From the NCBI GenBank assembly GCA_018820855.1, contig JAHJNL010000031.1:1-64000 (forward strand): a DNA stretch of 64,000 nucleotides. Reading direction: 5' to 3'. The position numbers were made by a program, and so were the translations under genes. Positions 7,988 to 17,463 of this stretch are shown here, in pieces; the first letter of the stretch is position 1; each line of letters starts with the position of its first letter. The DNA comes from Pseudomonadota bacterium. Lineage in GTDB: Bacteria; Desulfobacterota; Desulfobulbia; Desulfobulbales; Desulfocapsaceae. The notes under the pieces were generated by a model. That model saw only the letters and a list, made by a program, of their open reading frames with translations. It searched no databases and was not told where the DNA came from.

Positions 7988-8634
7988 CGATTCATGTAGA
8001 GTTGAAAGAATTCCTTGTACTTGCCCTGGGCCTCAAGGATCAGGTCGCAGAGTTCACGTACCGCGCCATGCCCACCTGACTGTTCGCTGGTGTAATGAGA
8101 CATCTCCTTGACTTCCTTTACTGCATTGGCCGGAGCAGCGGCGAGACCGACCCGCGTGAGGAGTACCATGTCCAGCCAGTCATCTCCCATGTAGGCGATT
8201 TCAAAGGGTTTGTAGCCTGTTTTTTTGATGATCTCCTTGTAGGCCTCAAGCTTGTTCATCGCTCCCTGGTACAGGTGAGAGATCTTCAGGTCCGCACTGC
8301 GGCGACTGAGCGCCTCGGAGCTCCTGGCCGTGATGATACCCACTTCCACGCCTGAATCCTGCAGCATGCGCAGACCAAATCCGTCCTGGGTATTAAAGGC
8401 CTTGGATTCTTTGCCTTCATGGGAATAAATGAGGCTGCCGTCGGTGAGTACCCCGTCCACGTCAAGGAGCAGGAGTTTGATTGCTTTTGCCTTGGCCAGA
8501 GTTGTCTGCCAGGCCTGAGTGCGGCCTTCATGGGCAGCCTTTTCTCTGGCTATGCGTCGGTAGCCTTCAAGTACTTCGCAGTCTGAGGGGTAGGCGCCGG
8601 GTTCTGATGGCGTGGAGCAGGAGTCGTTATCCAT
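7984..8634 (-). CDS. kdsC: 3-deoxy-D-manno-octulosonate 8-phosphate phosphatase (HAD family)
   Basis: A 216-residue HAD phosphatase that removes phosphate from Kdo-8-P in LPS core synthesis. Motif I is LLLLDVDGVLTDG (D58, D60), followed by KAFNTQDGFG, motif II ITARSSE and motif IV AYMGDDWLD. All are typical KdsC signatures of the cap-less C1/C0 class. The protein is about 40 residues longer than the usual 170-190 because of a poorly conserved N-terminal stretch with several Cys; a downstream start is possible. It lies between kdsA (24 bases) and lptC (4-base overlap), which fits the pathway. Confidence 0.9.
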   Translation of the reverse strand: MDNDSCSTPSEPGAYPSDCEVLEGYRRIAREKAAHEGRTQAWQTTLAKAKAIKLLLLDVDGVLTDGSLIYSHEGKESKAFNTQDGFGLRMLQDSGVEVGIITARSSEALSRRSADLKISHLYQGAMNKLEAYKEIIKKTGYKPFEIAYMGDDWLDMVLLTRVGLAAAPANAVKEVKEMSHYTSEQSGGHGAVRELCDLILEAQGKYKEFFQLYMNR

Positions 8635-8658
8635 GACAGGTTTTCAAATAAGAAAAGG

Positions 8659-9504
8659 TTAGACGGATACGGCTTCACGGATTCGTACCAGCTGGACGAG
8701 GAGCTCTTCAATCCGGTCCAGGGCAATGGAGTTGGGGCCGTCACAGAGTGCCTTGTCAGGGTCGGGATGCACTTCCATGAATAGTCCGTCGATCCCTGCA
8801 GCTACAGCTGCACGGGAGAGGGGAGCAATAAATTCCCGCTGGCCGCCGGAAGAGCCTCCTGCCCCACCCGGCAGTTGCACGGAGTGGGTGGCATCGTAGA
8901 TCACAGGACAGTTAAAGCCGCGCATGACAGGAAGTGAACGCATGTCCACCACCAGGTTGTTGTAGCCGAAGCTTGCGCCCCTTTCCACCAGCATAATCTT
9001 GTTGCCTCCGGCGCCCCGGATCTTGTTCACCCCATTTTCCATATCCCATGGTGAGACAAACTGGCCTTTTTTCAGGTTGATCGGTTTGTTGGTCCGTGCT
9101 GCAGCCACCAGCAGGTCGGTCTGTCTGCACAGAAAGGCAGGAATCTGGAGGATATCCAGGACCTCAGCCGCAGGTGCAACCTGGCTGCTTTCATGAATAT
9201 CAGAGATGACCGGAACCTGCATTTTTTCCCGGATTCGGGAAAGGATAGAGAGACCCTCTTCCAGTCCAGGTCCTCGGTAGGAGTCAAGGGAGGTACGGTT
9301 GGCCTTGTCAAAGGAGGCCTTGAAGACGTAAGAGAGACCGAGTCGAGCACAGATCTCCTGCATCTCTCCTGCCACTCTGCGTGCCAGTTCTTCAGATTCC
9401 AGGGCACAGGGGCCGGCAATGAGGAGCAGGGGCTGCCCCGAACCTACTTCTATGCCGTTTCCATCCGGGGTGGCGACAGGAACAGATGAAACAGAATCCA
9501 TCAT
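8659..9504 (-). CDS. kdsA: 3-deoxy-8-phosphooctulonate synthase
   Basis: A 281-residue KdsA, condensing phosphoenolpyruvate with arabinose 5-phosphate. Family motifs are clear: IAGPCALES near residue 29, [57 protein letters not shown] and [11 protein letters not shown]. There is a Cys in the GPCALES segment, and the DATHSVQ stretch contains the usual His/Asp. Its start overlaps the pyrG stop (9501-9504), so it is translated as part of the same operon. Whether it is of the metal-dependent class was not resolved. Confidence 0.95.
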   Translation of the reverse strand: MMDSVSSVPVATPDGNGIEVGSGQPLLLIAGPCALESEELARRVAGEMQEICARLGLSYVFKASFDKANRTSLDSYRGPGLEEGLSILSRIREKMQVPVISDIHESSQVAPAAEVLDILQIPAFLCRQTDLLVAAARTNKPINLKKGQFVSPWDMENGVNKIRGAGGNKIMLVERGASFGYNNLVVDMRSLPVMRGFNCPVIYDATHSVQLPGGAGGSSGGQREFIAPLSRAAVAAGIDGLFMEVHPDPDKALCDGPNSIALDRIEELLVQLVRIREAVSV

Positions 9505-11156
9505 AACGCCTTATGGATCATGGCCGCTGCAATGAAGTCGGTGAAGAGTGGATGCGGTTTCATTGGCTTGGACTTGAATTCGGGGTGAAACTGGCAGCCG
9601 AGGAACCAGGGGTGGTCAGCAATCTCGACAATCTCAACCAGATTGTTGTCCGGAGAGGTTCCGGAGATGACCAGTCCCTTTTCTTCCAGCTGTGTCCGGT
9701 AATCGTTGTTGAACTCAAAACGATGGCGGTGGCGTTCAGAGATCTCGTCTGCCTGGTAGGCTTTTTTGGCAAAGGTGTCCTCTCTCAGGATACAGGGGTA
9801 GGCACCAAGGCGCAGGGTGCCGCCCATGTCCGAGGTCTCGTCGCGGACCTGCATCTGTTTGGTACGGTAGTCGAACCACTCTTTGATCAGGTAGATAACC
9901 GGATCCGGGGTTTTTGTATCAAGTTCAGTGGAGTTGGCTTTCTTCAGGCCCAGTACATTGCGGGCATATTCCACAACGGCCAGTTGCATACCCAGGCAGA
10001 TGCCGAAGAAGGGAATCTTGTTTTCCCGGGCATAGGTGATGGCCTTGATCTTTCCTTCCACACCACGTTGTCCGAAACCACCGGGAACCAGAATACCGTG
10101 ACAGCCTTCGAGCAGGGCCGCAGGATCTTTGTCTTCCAGGTCTTCGGCGCTGATGTAGCGCAGTTCCACCTTCACGTCATTGGCCAGGCCACCGTGGATC
10201 AGGGATTCGTGCAGGCTCTTGTATGACTCGGTGAGGTCCACATATTTTCCGGTGATACCAATGGTGATAATATCTTTGGGGTTTTTGATCTTGTGGACCA
10301 GTTCTTCCCAGGGAGCAATATTTGGTTTTCCCGTCCAGATGTTCAGGAGTTCGAGGATCTTGGTGTCGATTCCCTCTTTGTGCAGACTCAGTGGCACCTC
10401 GTAGATACTGTCTACGTCAATGGCGGTGATGACCGCATCTTTGGATACGTCACAAAAGAGTCCGATCTTGGCCTTAAGGTCATCGGGCAGGGGGACCTCG
10501 GTGCGGCAGACCAGAATGTCTGGCTGGATGCCGTCTGCGCGCAACTCTCGAACAGAGTGCTGGGTCGGCTTGGTTTTTACTTCACCGGCAGCTCTGATAT
10601 AGGGAACCAGAGTGAGGTGGATATAGAGCGTGTTCTCTCGGCCAAGGTCGCCGCGCAACTGGCGGATGGCCTCGATAAAGGGCAGGCCTTCAATATCACC
10701 GACCGTGCCGCCGATCTCAATGATGGCCACATCCACACTGCCTTCGAGCTGGACCACGGCCGCCTTGATCTCGTCGGTGATGTGCGGGATCACCTGCACC
10801 GTACCGCCGAGATACTCGCCTCGTCGTTCCTTGGTGATGACAGAGTAGTAGATTCGCCCTGAGGTGTAGTTGTTTTTCTGAGCCATGACCGCGTTGGTAT
10901 AGCGTTCATAATGGCCCATATCCAAATCTGTCTCGGCTCCATCATCAGTGACAAAGACCTCACCGTGCTGGAAAGGGTTCATGGTCCCGGGATCAACGTT
11001 GATATAGGGATCGAGTTTCTGGAAAGTGACGGTCAGACCCCTGCATTCAAGAAGGGCGCCAATGGAAGCAGCAGCCAGTCCTTTGCCAAGAGAGGAAAGT
11101 ACGCCGCCTGTCACAAAGATAAATTTGGTTCGTTTGGGTGTGTTTGATTTTTTCAT
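9501..11156 (-). CDS. pyrG: CTP synthase
   Basis: A 551-residue two-domain enzyme forming CTP from UTP, ATP and glutamine. The N-terminal synthetase domain starts with [13 protein letters not shown] (residues 14-26) and continues through [17 protein letters not shown]. The C-terminal class I glutamine amidotransferase domain has GGFGQRG, the nucleophile elbow FFGICLGMQ and the His/Glu pair in QFHPE. Length is normal. It heads the minus-strand LPS operon, a common gene order (pyrG-kdsA) in Proteobacteria. CTP is also needed to activate Kdo, which fits the neighbourhood. Confidence 0.97.
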   Translation of the reverse strand: MKKSNTPKRTKFIFVTGGVLSSLGKGLAAASIGALLECRGLTVTFQKLDPYINVDPGTMNPFQHGEVFVTDDGAETDLDMGHYERYTNAVMAQKNNYTSGRIYYSVITKERRGEYLGGTVQVIPHITDEIKAAVVQLEGSVDVAIIEIGGTVGDIEGLPFIEAIRQLRGDLGRENTLYIHLTLVPYIRAAGEVKTKPTQHSVRELRADGIQPDILVCRTEVPLPDDLKAKIGLFCDVSKDAVITAIDVDSIYEVPLSLHKEGIDTKILELLNIWTGKPNIAPWEELVHKIKNPKDIITIGITGKYVDLTESYKSLHESLIHGGLANDVKVELRYISAEDLEDKDPAALLEGCHGILVPGGFGQRGVEGKIKAITYARENKIPFFGICLGMQLAVVEYARNVLGLKKANSTELDTKTPDPVIYLIKEWFDYRTKQMQVRDETSDMGGTLRLGAYPCILREDTFAKKAYQADEISERHRHRFEFNNDYRTQLEEKGLVISGTSPDNNLVEIVEIADHPWFLGCQFHPEFKSKPMKPHPLFTDFIAAAMIHKAL

Positions 11157-11293
11157 GCCGCACTATAGCGCTTCGGTTCCCATTTTGAAACCAAAAAAGA
11201 ATCGGGAAAATGGCATTTTCTTTCTTGTTTCCTTTGGGACGAATGCATATGATATTGCAGATAGGAATAATTCTCGTTTTGTGGAGGTTCAAT

Positions 11294-12358
11294 ATGTCAA
11301 AACAACTGAAGATAACCACGATTGTATCAGTCTTGTTGATGCTTTGTGTATTAAATGGGAGACAGGTTATGGCAGAGGAACGAACGGCGATTTTCGGTGG
11401 AGGCTGTTTCTGGTGCATGGAGCCGCCTTTTGAACAACTCGCAGGGGTAATTGCTGTCCAGGCCGGGTATAGTGGCGGTACTGAAAAAGAAGCCACATAC
11501 GATCAGGTGAGTGCAGGCCGGACCAATCATTATGAGGCGGTGGAAGTGCGCTACGATCCGGCAAAAATTTCCTACGGGGAGCTGGTGGAAGTCTTTTGGC
11601 AGCAGATAGATCCAACTGACGCCGGGGGACAGTTTGCTGATCGTGGTTCTCAGTATAAAACTGCTATTTTCTATCAGAATGACACGGAAAAGGAGGTGGC
11701 ACTGGCTTCCAAGGAGAATCTGCAGCAGTCAGGCCTCTTTGACAAACCTGTTCAAACGAAAATTCTATCAGCTCAGCCCTTTTACCCGGCAGAAGAATAT
11801 CACCAGGATTACTACAAGAAAAATTATGCTCACTATTCTGCTTATAAGGCAGGATCTGGAAGAAAAGATTTTGTGGAAAAGGTGTGGCCGCAGAAGCTTG
11901 CCCAGCAGCAGGGTACATATCGAAAACCGTCGGATAAGGAACTGCGTTCCCGTCTCAGCGATCTCCAGTATAAGGTGACCCAAAAGGAAGACACTGAACC
12001 CGCTTTTCGTAATGAATATTGGGATAACAAGGCCGAAGGGATCTATGTTGATATCGTCTCCGGTGAGCCTCTCTTCAGTTCAAAGGACAAGTTTAAATCT
12101 GGTACGGGCTGGCCCAGTTATACAAAACCGCTGGACGCCCGAAATATTGTGGAGAAAAAGGATCGAAGTTTCTTCTCGGTCCGCACCGAGGTACGCTCCA
12201 GTCACGGTGATTCCCATCTCGGCCATGTCTTTGACGACGGCCCGGCCCCCACAGGGCTGCGCTACTGCATCAATTCGGCAGCCCTGCGTTTTATTCCCAG
12301 GGATAAGTTGGAAGAAGAGGGCTACGGGGAGTACCTGCTCCTGTTTACAGGGGAGTAG
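11294..12358 (+). CDS. msrAB: Secreted MsrA-MsrB fusion, peptide methionine sulfoxide reductase
   Basis: A 354-residue fusion that repairs both stereoisomers of methionine sulfoxide. After a signal peptide (residues 1-27, ending VMA), the MsrA domain begins with [14 protein letters not shown], catalytic C38. The MsrB domain covers about residues 215-345, with [22 protein letters not shown] and catalytic C325 in RYCINSAAL. The SGEPLF stretch replaces the CxxC zinc site seen in other MsrB. The start at 11294 has GGAGG upstream and gives a good signal peptide; the longer in-frame extension to 11210 is unlikely. It is divergent from pyrG. It should act in the periplasm on oxidised envelope proteins. 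Confidence 0.93.
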   Translation: MSKQLKITTIVSVLLMLCVLNGRQVMAEERTAIFGGGCFWCMEPPFEQLAGVIAVQAGYSGGTEKEATYDQVSAGRTNHYEAVEVRYDPAKISYGELVEVFWQQIDPTDAGGQFADRGSQYKTAIFYQNDTEKEVALASKENLQQSGLFDKPVQTKILSAQPFYPAEEYHQDYYKKNYAHYSAYKAGSGRKDFVEKVWPQKLAQQQGTYRKPSDKELRSRLSDLQYKVTQKEDTEPAFRNEYWDNKAEGIYVDIVSGEPLFSSKDKFKSGTGWPSYTKPLDARNIVEKKDRSFFSVRTEVRSSHGDSHLGHVFDDGPAPTGLRYCINSAALRFIPRDKLEEEGYGEYLLLFTGE

Positions 12359-12548
12359 GGATGTTTTTCTCTTTTGATCAGGAGAGAAGGTGTTCCAATG
12401 GATTTTCATCTGAGTGAAAATTCACTTACTTGTTTTTTGCAGAAATTATGAAAAATATTACAAGAGGAAACTGTCCCACTTCATCCGAATATTTGTGAGG
12501 CGGTCTGCCATGGGTAGTCGTCAGCTGAGGAAGCTTCAAGGAAAGGGG

Positions 12549-12929
12549 TTATGAAGATATGTTAGTTCTACGCTTCTTTCTGGAATATCGGACCAAGATC
12601 CAGGTATAGACAACACAATTGATAACCAGAACAGCTAGACCAAAAAAAATCTGTGACTGACGGGTGAGTGCCGACGGATAAACCAGGGGGGTGATGTAAT
12701 ATTCAATGAATTCGAAGTGATATGTTTCTCCCTCTCTGAAATGATTTTCAAGGTAGGTCAGAGGGCAGGACCAGCCCTGAAGTTCAAGAAACGCCCCCCA
12801 CAGGGCGGCAGGGATATGGAGGAAGATGATTCGCCGCCACCTTAGGACAAGGAAGCCTCCCGTCATCACAAAGATGATAAATGCAAAGTGAATAACGACA
12901 AGTAAATCAGCAAGTACCTGGGATAACAT
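12549..12929 (-). CDS. DUF2784 membrane protein
   Basis: A 126-residue protein with three or four predicted membrane helices: about residues 5-28, 33-50 and 92-113. The ALWGAFLELQGWSCPLTYLEN segment is the hallmark of DUF2784, and the conserved FIEYYITPLVYP follows. The function of the family is unknown. It stands alone on the minus strand. About 190 bases separate it from the msrAB stop, a stretch with only a weak hairpin. No regulatory site is evident. Confidence 0.8.
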   Translation of the reverse strand: MLSQVLADLLVVIHFAFIIFVMTGGFLVLRWRRIIFLHIPAALWGAFLELQGWSCPLTYLENHFREGETYHFEFIEYYITPLVYPSALTRQSQIFFGLAVLVINCVVYTWILVRYSRKKRRTNISS

Positions 12930-13090
12930 GGGAGTAAGAGTAATGACCAGTTTGTGAGGATATTAAAAAAGGTCTATTTTTTTATTAAGCCCTTTATCTA
13001 TATTTTATATTGGAGGAAAATGGACTTTAAACGATCTGCTATGTATGTATATCACCTGAATCCTATGACCAATGCTGCCTGATTTGGTCA

Positions 13091-14590
13091 TCAGGAAAAC
13101 CTGAGCTCAAAACCCACATTTTTTAGATACTTAGCTTCCTGTTCAAGGCTGGCGAGCTGTAAGGGATGTATTATCAACTCATCCTTTGCAAACTCAAGAG
13201 TCAAGGTGTTTTCATTGGCGACAATTTTTTCAATAACTGCTGTTTCTTCTTGTCGGGATCGATGCAGCAGCGTGGCGAGACGAAGAAGAACGACAAGCCT
13301 TAAGACCGTCTGCTGACTTCCATTCGGTAACTCTTTGAAAAGTTTCTTTGATATTTTGCTGCGATGGCAACGCACCAGAACACTCATCAGGTCCTGCTCC
13401 TCAAAAGAAAAACCGGGGAGATCGGCATTGTCCAGCAGATACGCCCCATGTTTCTGGTATCCATTCAAAGAAACGGCAAGGCCAATCTCATGCAGACTGC
13501 TTGCCCAGTGCAGTAATTCGGCATCTTCCAGTCGCAGGTTCCAAGATTTTTCACAGGCAGTCAAGAGGCGGTGTGCTGTTTTACTTACCCGTCTTGCATG
13601 TTGCTGGCTTATCTGAAATCGCTGCTGCACACTTGAAACGGTTTTTAACCGGGTATCTTCACTCTGAATACGGCCAAGACGCTCATACAGCAAGCCTTCA
13701 CGTAAGGCGCCTTCGGAAACCTGCATGGTTTTAATTTTCAGTGCCTCAAAGGTGGCAATGAGGATGGCAAGACCTCCTGCAAAAACAGGCTGTCGATCAC
13801 TGTTTAAACCGGGCAGATCAAGATTTTTCAGATGTCCAGCCTTAATCATTATATCCCGGATCCGGTACAAACTGTCCAGGGTAATGTTATAGGATTCCAG
13901 GCCAAGCCCACTCACAACTTTACCTACGGCTTTAATGGTACCGGATGCCCCTGTGGCAGAGCTCCAGCCAACTTCTTGAAAAGAGAGCCTTTCCGGACGC
14001 AGTTCCAGATGGGCAGCGATGCCAGCCTCTTTCCAATATTTCTTGGTGAGTTTTCCGTTTGGAAAAAATTTTCGACTCATACTGACACAACCCATATCGA
14101 GGCTGCGCAGATGCAAGGGTTCGAAATTTTCACCGATAATTAATTCAGTACTGCCGCCACCAATATCCATAACAAGCCTTTTGCCATCATCAGCAACAAG
14201 GGAATGAGAAACACCAAGATACACAAGGCGAGCCTCTTCTTTTCCGCCAATGACAGAAATAGGATGGCCCAGAACCTCACTGGCATGTTGTAAAAAAAGA
14301 CGGGCATTCTTTGCCTGCCGCAGGGTTTTGGTGCCAACGGCCGCCACACTGCCTTGGGGTAAATGTTCCACGCGTTCGCCAAAACGCTCAAGACAGTAAA
14401 GGGCGCGACTTTGAGCTTCTAAGGACAAATTGCCATTTTTATCAAGACCGGCCCCCAGTCGCACCATCTCCTTTAATCTATCAAGAATGTGGATATGACC
14501 GTTTTCAATGCGGGCAACAACCATGTGAAAACTGTTGGAACCCAAGTCGATGGCGGCTAAATGCTGTTGTTTTTGCTGTGGATCATTCAC
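13091..14590 (-). CDS. ppx: Ppx/GppA family exopolyphosphatase
   Basis: A 499-residue member of the Ppx/GppA family of the ASKHA fold. Such enzymes hydrolyse polyphosphate or pppGpp. The ATPase-like domain shows AIDLGSNSFHMVVA (residues 12-25), a GTKTLRQAKN stretch and VMDIGGGSTELIIG (phosphate-2 loop). The C-terminal third (from about residue 320) is an HD-type helical domain with HWASSLHEIG and H-containing helices, as in E. coli Ppx. Length matches Ppx (about 500) rather than the short Ppx of some bacteria. It is 205 bases downstream of glpD on the same strand. Distinguishing Ppx from GppA is not possible by eye. Confidence 0.88.
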   Translation of the reverse strand: MNDPQQKQQHLAAIDLGSNSFHMVVARIENGHIHILDRLKEMVRLGAGLDKNGNLSLEAQSRALYCLERFGERVEHLPQGSVAAVGTKTLRQAKNARLFLQHASEVLGHPISVIGGKEEARLVYLGVSHSLVADDGKRLVMDIGGGSTELIIGENFEPLHLRSLDMGCVSMSRKFFPNGKLTKKYWKEAGIAAHLELRPERLSFQEVGWSSATGASGTIKAVGKVVSGLGLESYNITLDSLYRIRDIMIKAGHLKNLDLPGLNSDRQPVFAGGLAILIATFEALKIKTMQVSEGALREGLLYERLGRIQSEDTRLKTVSSVQQRFQISQQHARRVSKTAHRLLTACEKSWNLRLEDAELLHWASSLHEIGLAVSLNGYQKHGAYLLDNADLPGFSFEEQDLMSVLVRCHRSKISKKLFKELPNGSQQTVLRLVVLLRLATLLHRSRQEETAVIEKIVANENTLTLEFAKDELIIHPLQLASLEQEAKYLKNVGFELRFS

Positions 14591-14795
14591 TGGTCACCCG
14601 AGGTTGTTGTCTGGAGAAGTATTTGCAAAAATGAAGTTACGGTCTGATCTTAATTATGCCCAGTCTTTTTCTAGACACAAATCAGCATGGAGTACAGAAA
14701 AAGATTCCTTGGCAATCAATATCCTGTGAATATGCCATAAAAAATGACTTTCTTCCTGATTATACATAAAAAACGACTTGTCCGGTTGGATTTTT

Positions 14796-16373
14796 TCAGT
14801 CTTCCAGGTAATAGCCTCTGGCCTGTTCGGTGAACTGCTTCACCTGGTTTTTCTGCCAGTTCTCATCTCGTCCCAGCTCTCTGGCCAGAATTCTGGCTAC
14901 TGTCGGGGCCATGTCAATGGCGGCTCTGGCATCAAGAAAGAGGGCCCTCTGCCTCCTTGCCAGGATATCCTCAACGGTGCGGGCCATTTCATAACGTGCC
15001 GACCAGATTACTTCAATGGAGGTGTATGGCAGCCGTTCATGGAGTCTTTTGCCAAGTTCCGGGTTATCGGATACCAGATCCCGCAGGTAATCGGCGTCTG
15101 AGCCGTAATAATAGAGAGGGTCCTGATAATCAACATTGGAGAGCCATCCGTGGATAGGCATGTCCTCAGTCCGGCATTTTTGCTCTTTCAGCCCCCCGAC
15201 CATTGCCGCCTTGTCCACTGTATCCTGAGCCATCTTACGATAGGTGGTCCATTTGCCGCCGGTGATGGTGACCAGACCGGAAAGGGACACGCGCAGGTGG
15301 TGACTGCGGGAAATCTCTTTGGTGCTGGTGGTCTCATTGCCCTCTTTGGGGGCGGCAAGGGGACGCAGACCTGCAAAAATGGAGAGAATATCTTTTCGGT
15401 GTGGCTCACGGGTCAGGTATTTTTTGGCTGTAGAGAGGATAAAATCAATCTCCTCCTCCAGTGCCCGCGGTTCAAGCGAACACTTGTCCAGTGGGGTATC
15501 AGTGGTACCGACTATAACCCGTTCGTGCCACGGCACGGCAAAGAGCACCCTGCCGTCTGAGGTTTTGGGAATCATGATGGCTGAGTCGCCTTTCAAAAAT
15601 TCCTTGTCCAGAACAATATGCACACCCTGGCTTGGCCGAATAAGACGTGGTGCTTGCGGATCATCCATGTGCATGATGTTATCGACAAAAACACCAGTGG
15701 CGTTCACTACACATCTTGCCTGCAGTGAATAGCTGTCCCCGTTTTCCTGGTCTCTGGCCTTTACCCCGGAGACAATGCCTGCACTGTTCTTTCTGAGTCC
15801 GATGACGGGCATGTAATTCACAACCACGCCTCCATGTTCCGCACAGGTCTGGGCAATGTTGATTGCCAGGCGGGAGTCATCAAACTGGCCGTCGTAATAG
15901 ATAACGCCCCCGCAAAGTCCTTCGGTTTTAAGATTGGGAATGGCACGGAGTACTTCGTCAGCTGACAGAGACTGGGAGGGGCCAAGCCCGAGTTTTCCGG
16001 CCATCATGTCGTAGACTTTCATGCCAAGTGTATAAAATGGTCCGTCCCACCAGTCATAGTTGGGGATGATAAAGGATTGATTTTTGACCAGGTGGGGAGC
16101 ATTCTGCCGCATGATACCGCGTTCGTGCAGGGCTTCGAGGACCAGAGAGACGTCGCCCTGGGCGAGATAGCGAACACCGCCGTGTACCAGTTTGGTGGAG
16201 CGGCTCGAGGTGCCTTTGCTGAAATCGGACTGCTCGAGAAGCAGTGTGCGATAGCCGCGTGACGCCGCATCAAGTGCTGTGCCAAGTCCGGTGGCGCCGC
16301 CACCGATGACAATGATATCCCAGGGTCTATCACCCTGCTCCCTGATAGCTGCGAGCATGCGTTGGCGTTTCAT
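14796..16373 (-). CDS. glpD: Aerobic-type glycerol-3-phosphate dehydrogenase
   Basis: A 525-residue FAD enzyme oxidising glycerol 3-phosphate to dihydroxyacetone phosphate at the membrane. Motifs: the FAD-binding IIVIGGGATGLGTALDAASRG near residue 20, KGTSSRSTKLVHGGVRYL, the substrate region VPWHERVIVGTTDTP and a C-terminal GKWTTYRKMAQDTVD. The ATG of MKRQRML is chosen because GGAGG lies eight bases before it; the longer frame begins at a TTG just before this site. Upstream on the same strand is a glycerophosphodiesterase (27 bases away), so the pair would turn phospholipid headgroup diesters into a respiratory substrate. Confidence 0.95.
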   Translation of the reverse strand: MKRQRMLAAIREQGDRPWDIIVIGGGATGLGTALDAASRGYRTLLLEQSDFSKGTSSRSTKLVHGGVRYLAQGDVSLVLEALHERGIMRQNAPHLVKNQSFIIPNYDWWDGPFYTLGMKVYDMMAGKLGLGPSQSLSADEVLRAIPNLKTEGLCGGVIYYDGQFDDSRLAINIAQTCAEHGGVVVNYMPVIGLRKNSAGIVSGVKARDQENGDSYSLQARCVVNATGVFVDNIMHMDDPQAPRLIRPSQGVHIVLDKEFLKGDSAIMIPKTSDGRVLFAVPWHERVIVGTTDTPLDKCSLEPRALEEEIDFILSTAKKYLTREPHRKDILSIFAGLRPLAAPKEGNETTSTKEISRSHHLRVSLSGLVTITGGKWTTYRKMAQDTVDKAAMVGGLKEQKCRTEDMPIHGWLSNVDYQDPLYYYGSDADYLRDLVSDNPELGKRLHERLPYTSIEVIWSARYEMARTVEDILARRQRALFLDARAAIDMAPTVARILARELGRDENWQKNQVKQFTEQARGYYLED

Positions 16374-16400
16374 CGGATTTTCCTCCAAGGGGCGGATGGT

Positions 16401-17222
16401 CTAGGTAAAACGTTGTGGCCAGTCGGTGATTATGCCTGCTCCGGCGCAGAGCATTGCTTTGGCCTGTGCCATATCATTAACTGTCCAGGTATTGACGCGT
16501 AAGCCGGCCCGATGCAGGTCTGAAATCAGCTCCGCCTCACAGAGGCCAGCTTCAGGGTGATATGCAGTGGCCGACAGTTTGTTCAGATAGTGGATAAGAT
16601 CGGGAGGATGTCTTTTTTCGGCCAGGACGCCTATGGCGATTGTTTGGTTCAAGGCACGGACCCTGTGTAAATATTCATGCCGGAAGGAAGAAAGGAGGAC
16701 AAGATCCATGGTGTCAGTTTCCAGGAGCATGTTCATGATCCTGTCCACAATGGCAACATCACCCGGAGGAGTCTTGAGGTCCTTGATTTCCAGATTAACC
16801 GGGAAAGAGTTGAGTTTCGTATACTCCAGAATCTCGCGCAGCAATGGGATTTTCTGGTCTTTGATTGTTTCCCGCTCTTCAGGTCTTACCTCACCACTGG
16901 CCACTGTGCCGAATGGATCGTCCTGCAGAAACCAGGAACCGGCATCCAGTTCCCGCAGTTCATCTGTCGTAAAGTGGTCAGACTGCCAGGGGGCTCGACC
17001 ATGAAAAGAGGTGAGTGTTGCGACATTCGTGGTGCGTCTCAGGGTCTTGTCATGCAATATGAGCAGTTCACCATCCAGGCTCATCCGTACATCGGTTTCC
17101 CAGCAATGGGCCCCACATTCTTTTGCCTTTTCCAAGGCAAGGAGCGTATTTTCGGGGGCGATGGAGCGCGCTCCGCGGTGGGCGCAGATAAAGCCGTTTC
17201 CGGGCAGGTTATCAAAGAACAA
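16401..17222 (-). CDS. Glycerophosphodiester phosphodiesterase
   Basis: A 273-residue GDPD-family TIM-barrel enzyme that releases glycerol 3-phosphate from glycerophosphodiesters. The catalytic signature is intact: ICAHRGARSIAPENTLLA (H15, R16 region), WETDVRMSLDG and LLILHDKTLRRTT. Substrate and metal residues continue in NLEIKD. There is no signal peptide, so it is cytoplasmic and UgpQ-like. The start is a TTG with AGAGAAG upstream; no ATG gives the conserved N terminus. It is probably co-transcribed with glpD, which uses its product. Confidence 0.92.
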   Translation of the reverse strand: MFFDNLPGNGFICAHRGARSIAPENTLLALEKAKECGAHCWETDVRMSLDGELLILHDKTLRRTTNVATLTSFHGRAPWQSDHFTTDELRELDAGSWFLQDDPFGTVASGEVRPEERETIKDQKIPLLREILEYTKLNSFPVNLEIKDLKTPPGDVAIVDRIMNMLLETDTMDLVLLSSFRHEYLHRVRALNQTIAIGVLAEKRHPPDLIHYLNKLSATAYHPEAGLCEAELISDLHRAGLRVNTWTVNDMAQAKAMLCAGAGIITDWPQRFT

Positions 17223-17463
17223 TTCACTTCTCTTTTTTGCTGAGCCAGAGGGTATACAGTGCCAGGCAAGATGTGCCGGTGATCAGCTGAGTAGCCTGGC
17301 GCTGCGGCATCGTCCGTATGTGGAGTTGTCAAAACAGCCGTTAATCAGAAAGCTGGAGGAAAGAACGTCCTCGTCAGAATGGTGGTTTTCCACTATAAAT
17401 ACAGTGCAGTCTCCTGGCCATGTTATACGGTCTCAACAATCCTGCACCGATTTCCTGGTCACC

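Noticed and set aside
9513-10226. 237-codon ORF on the plus strand
   Set aside because: It is antisense to pyrG, whose protein is fully conserved; typical mirror ORF of a high-GC third-position gene.
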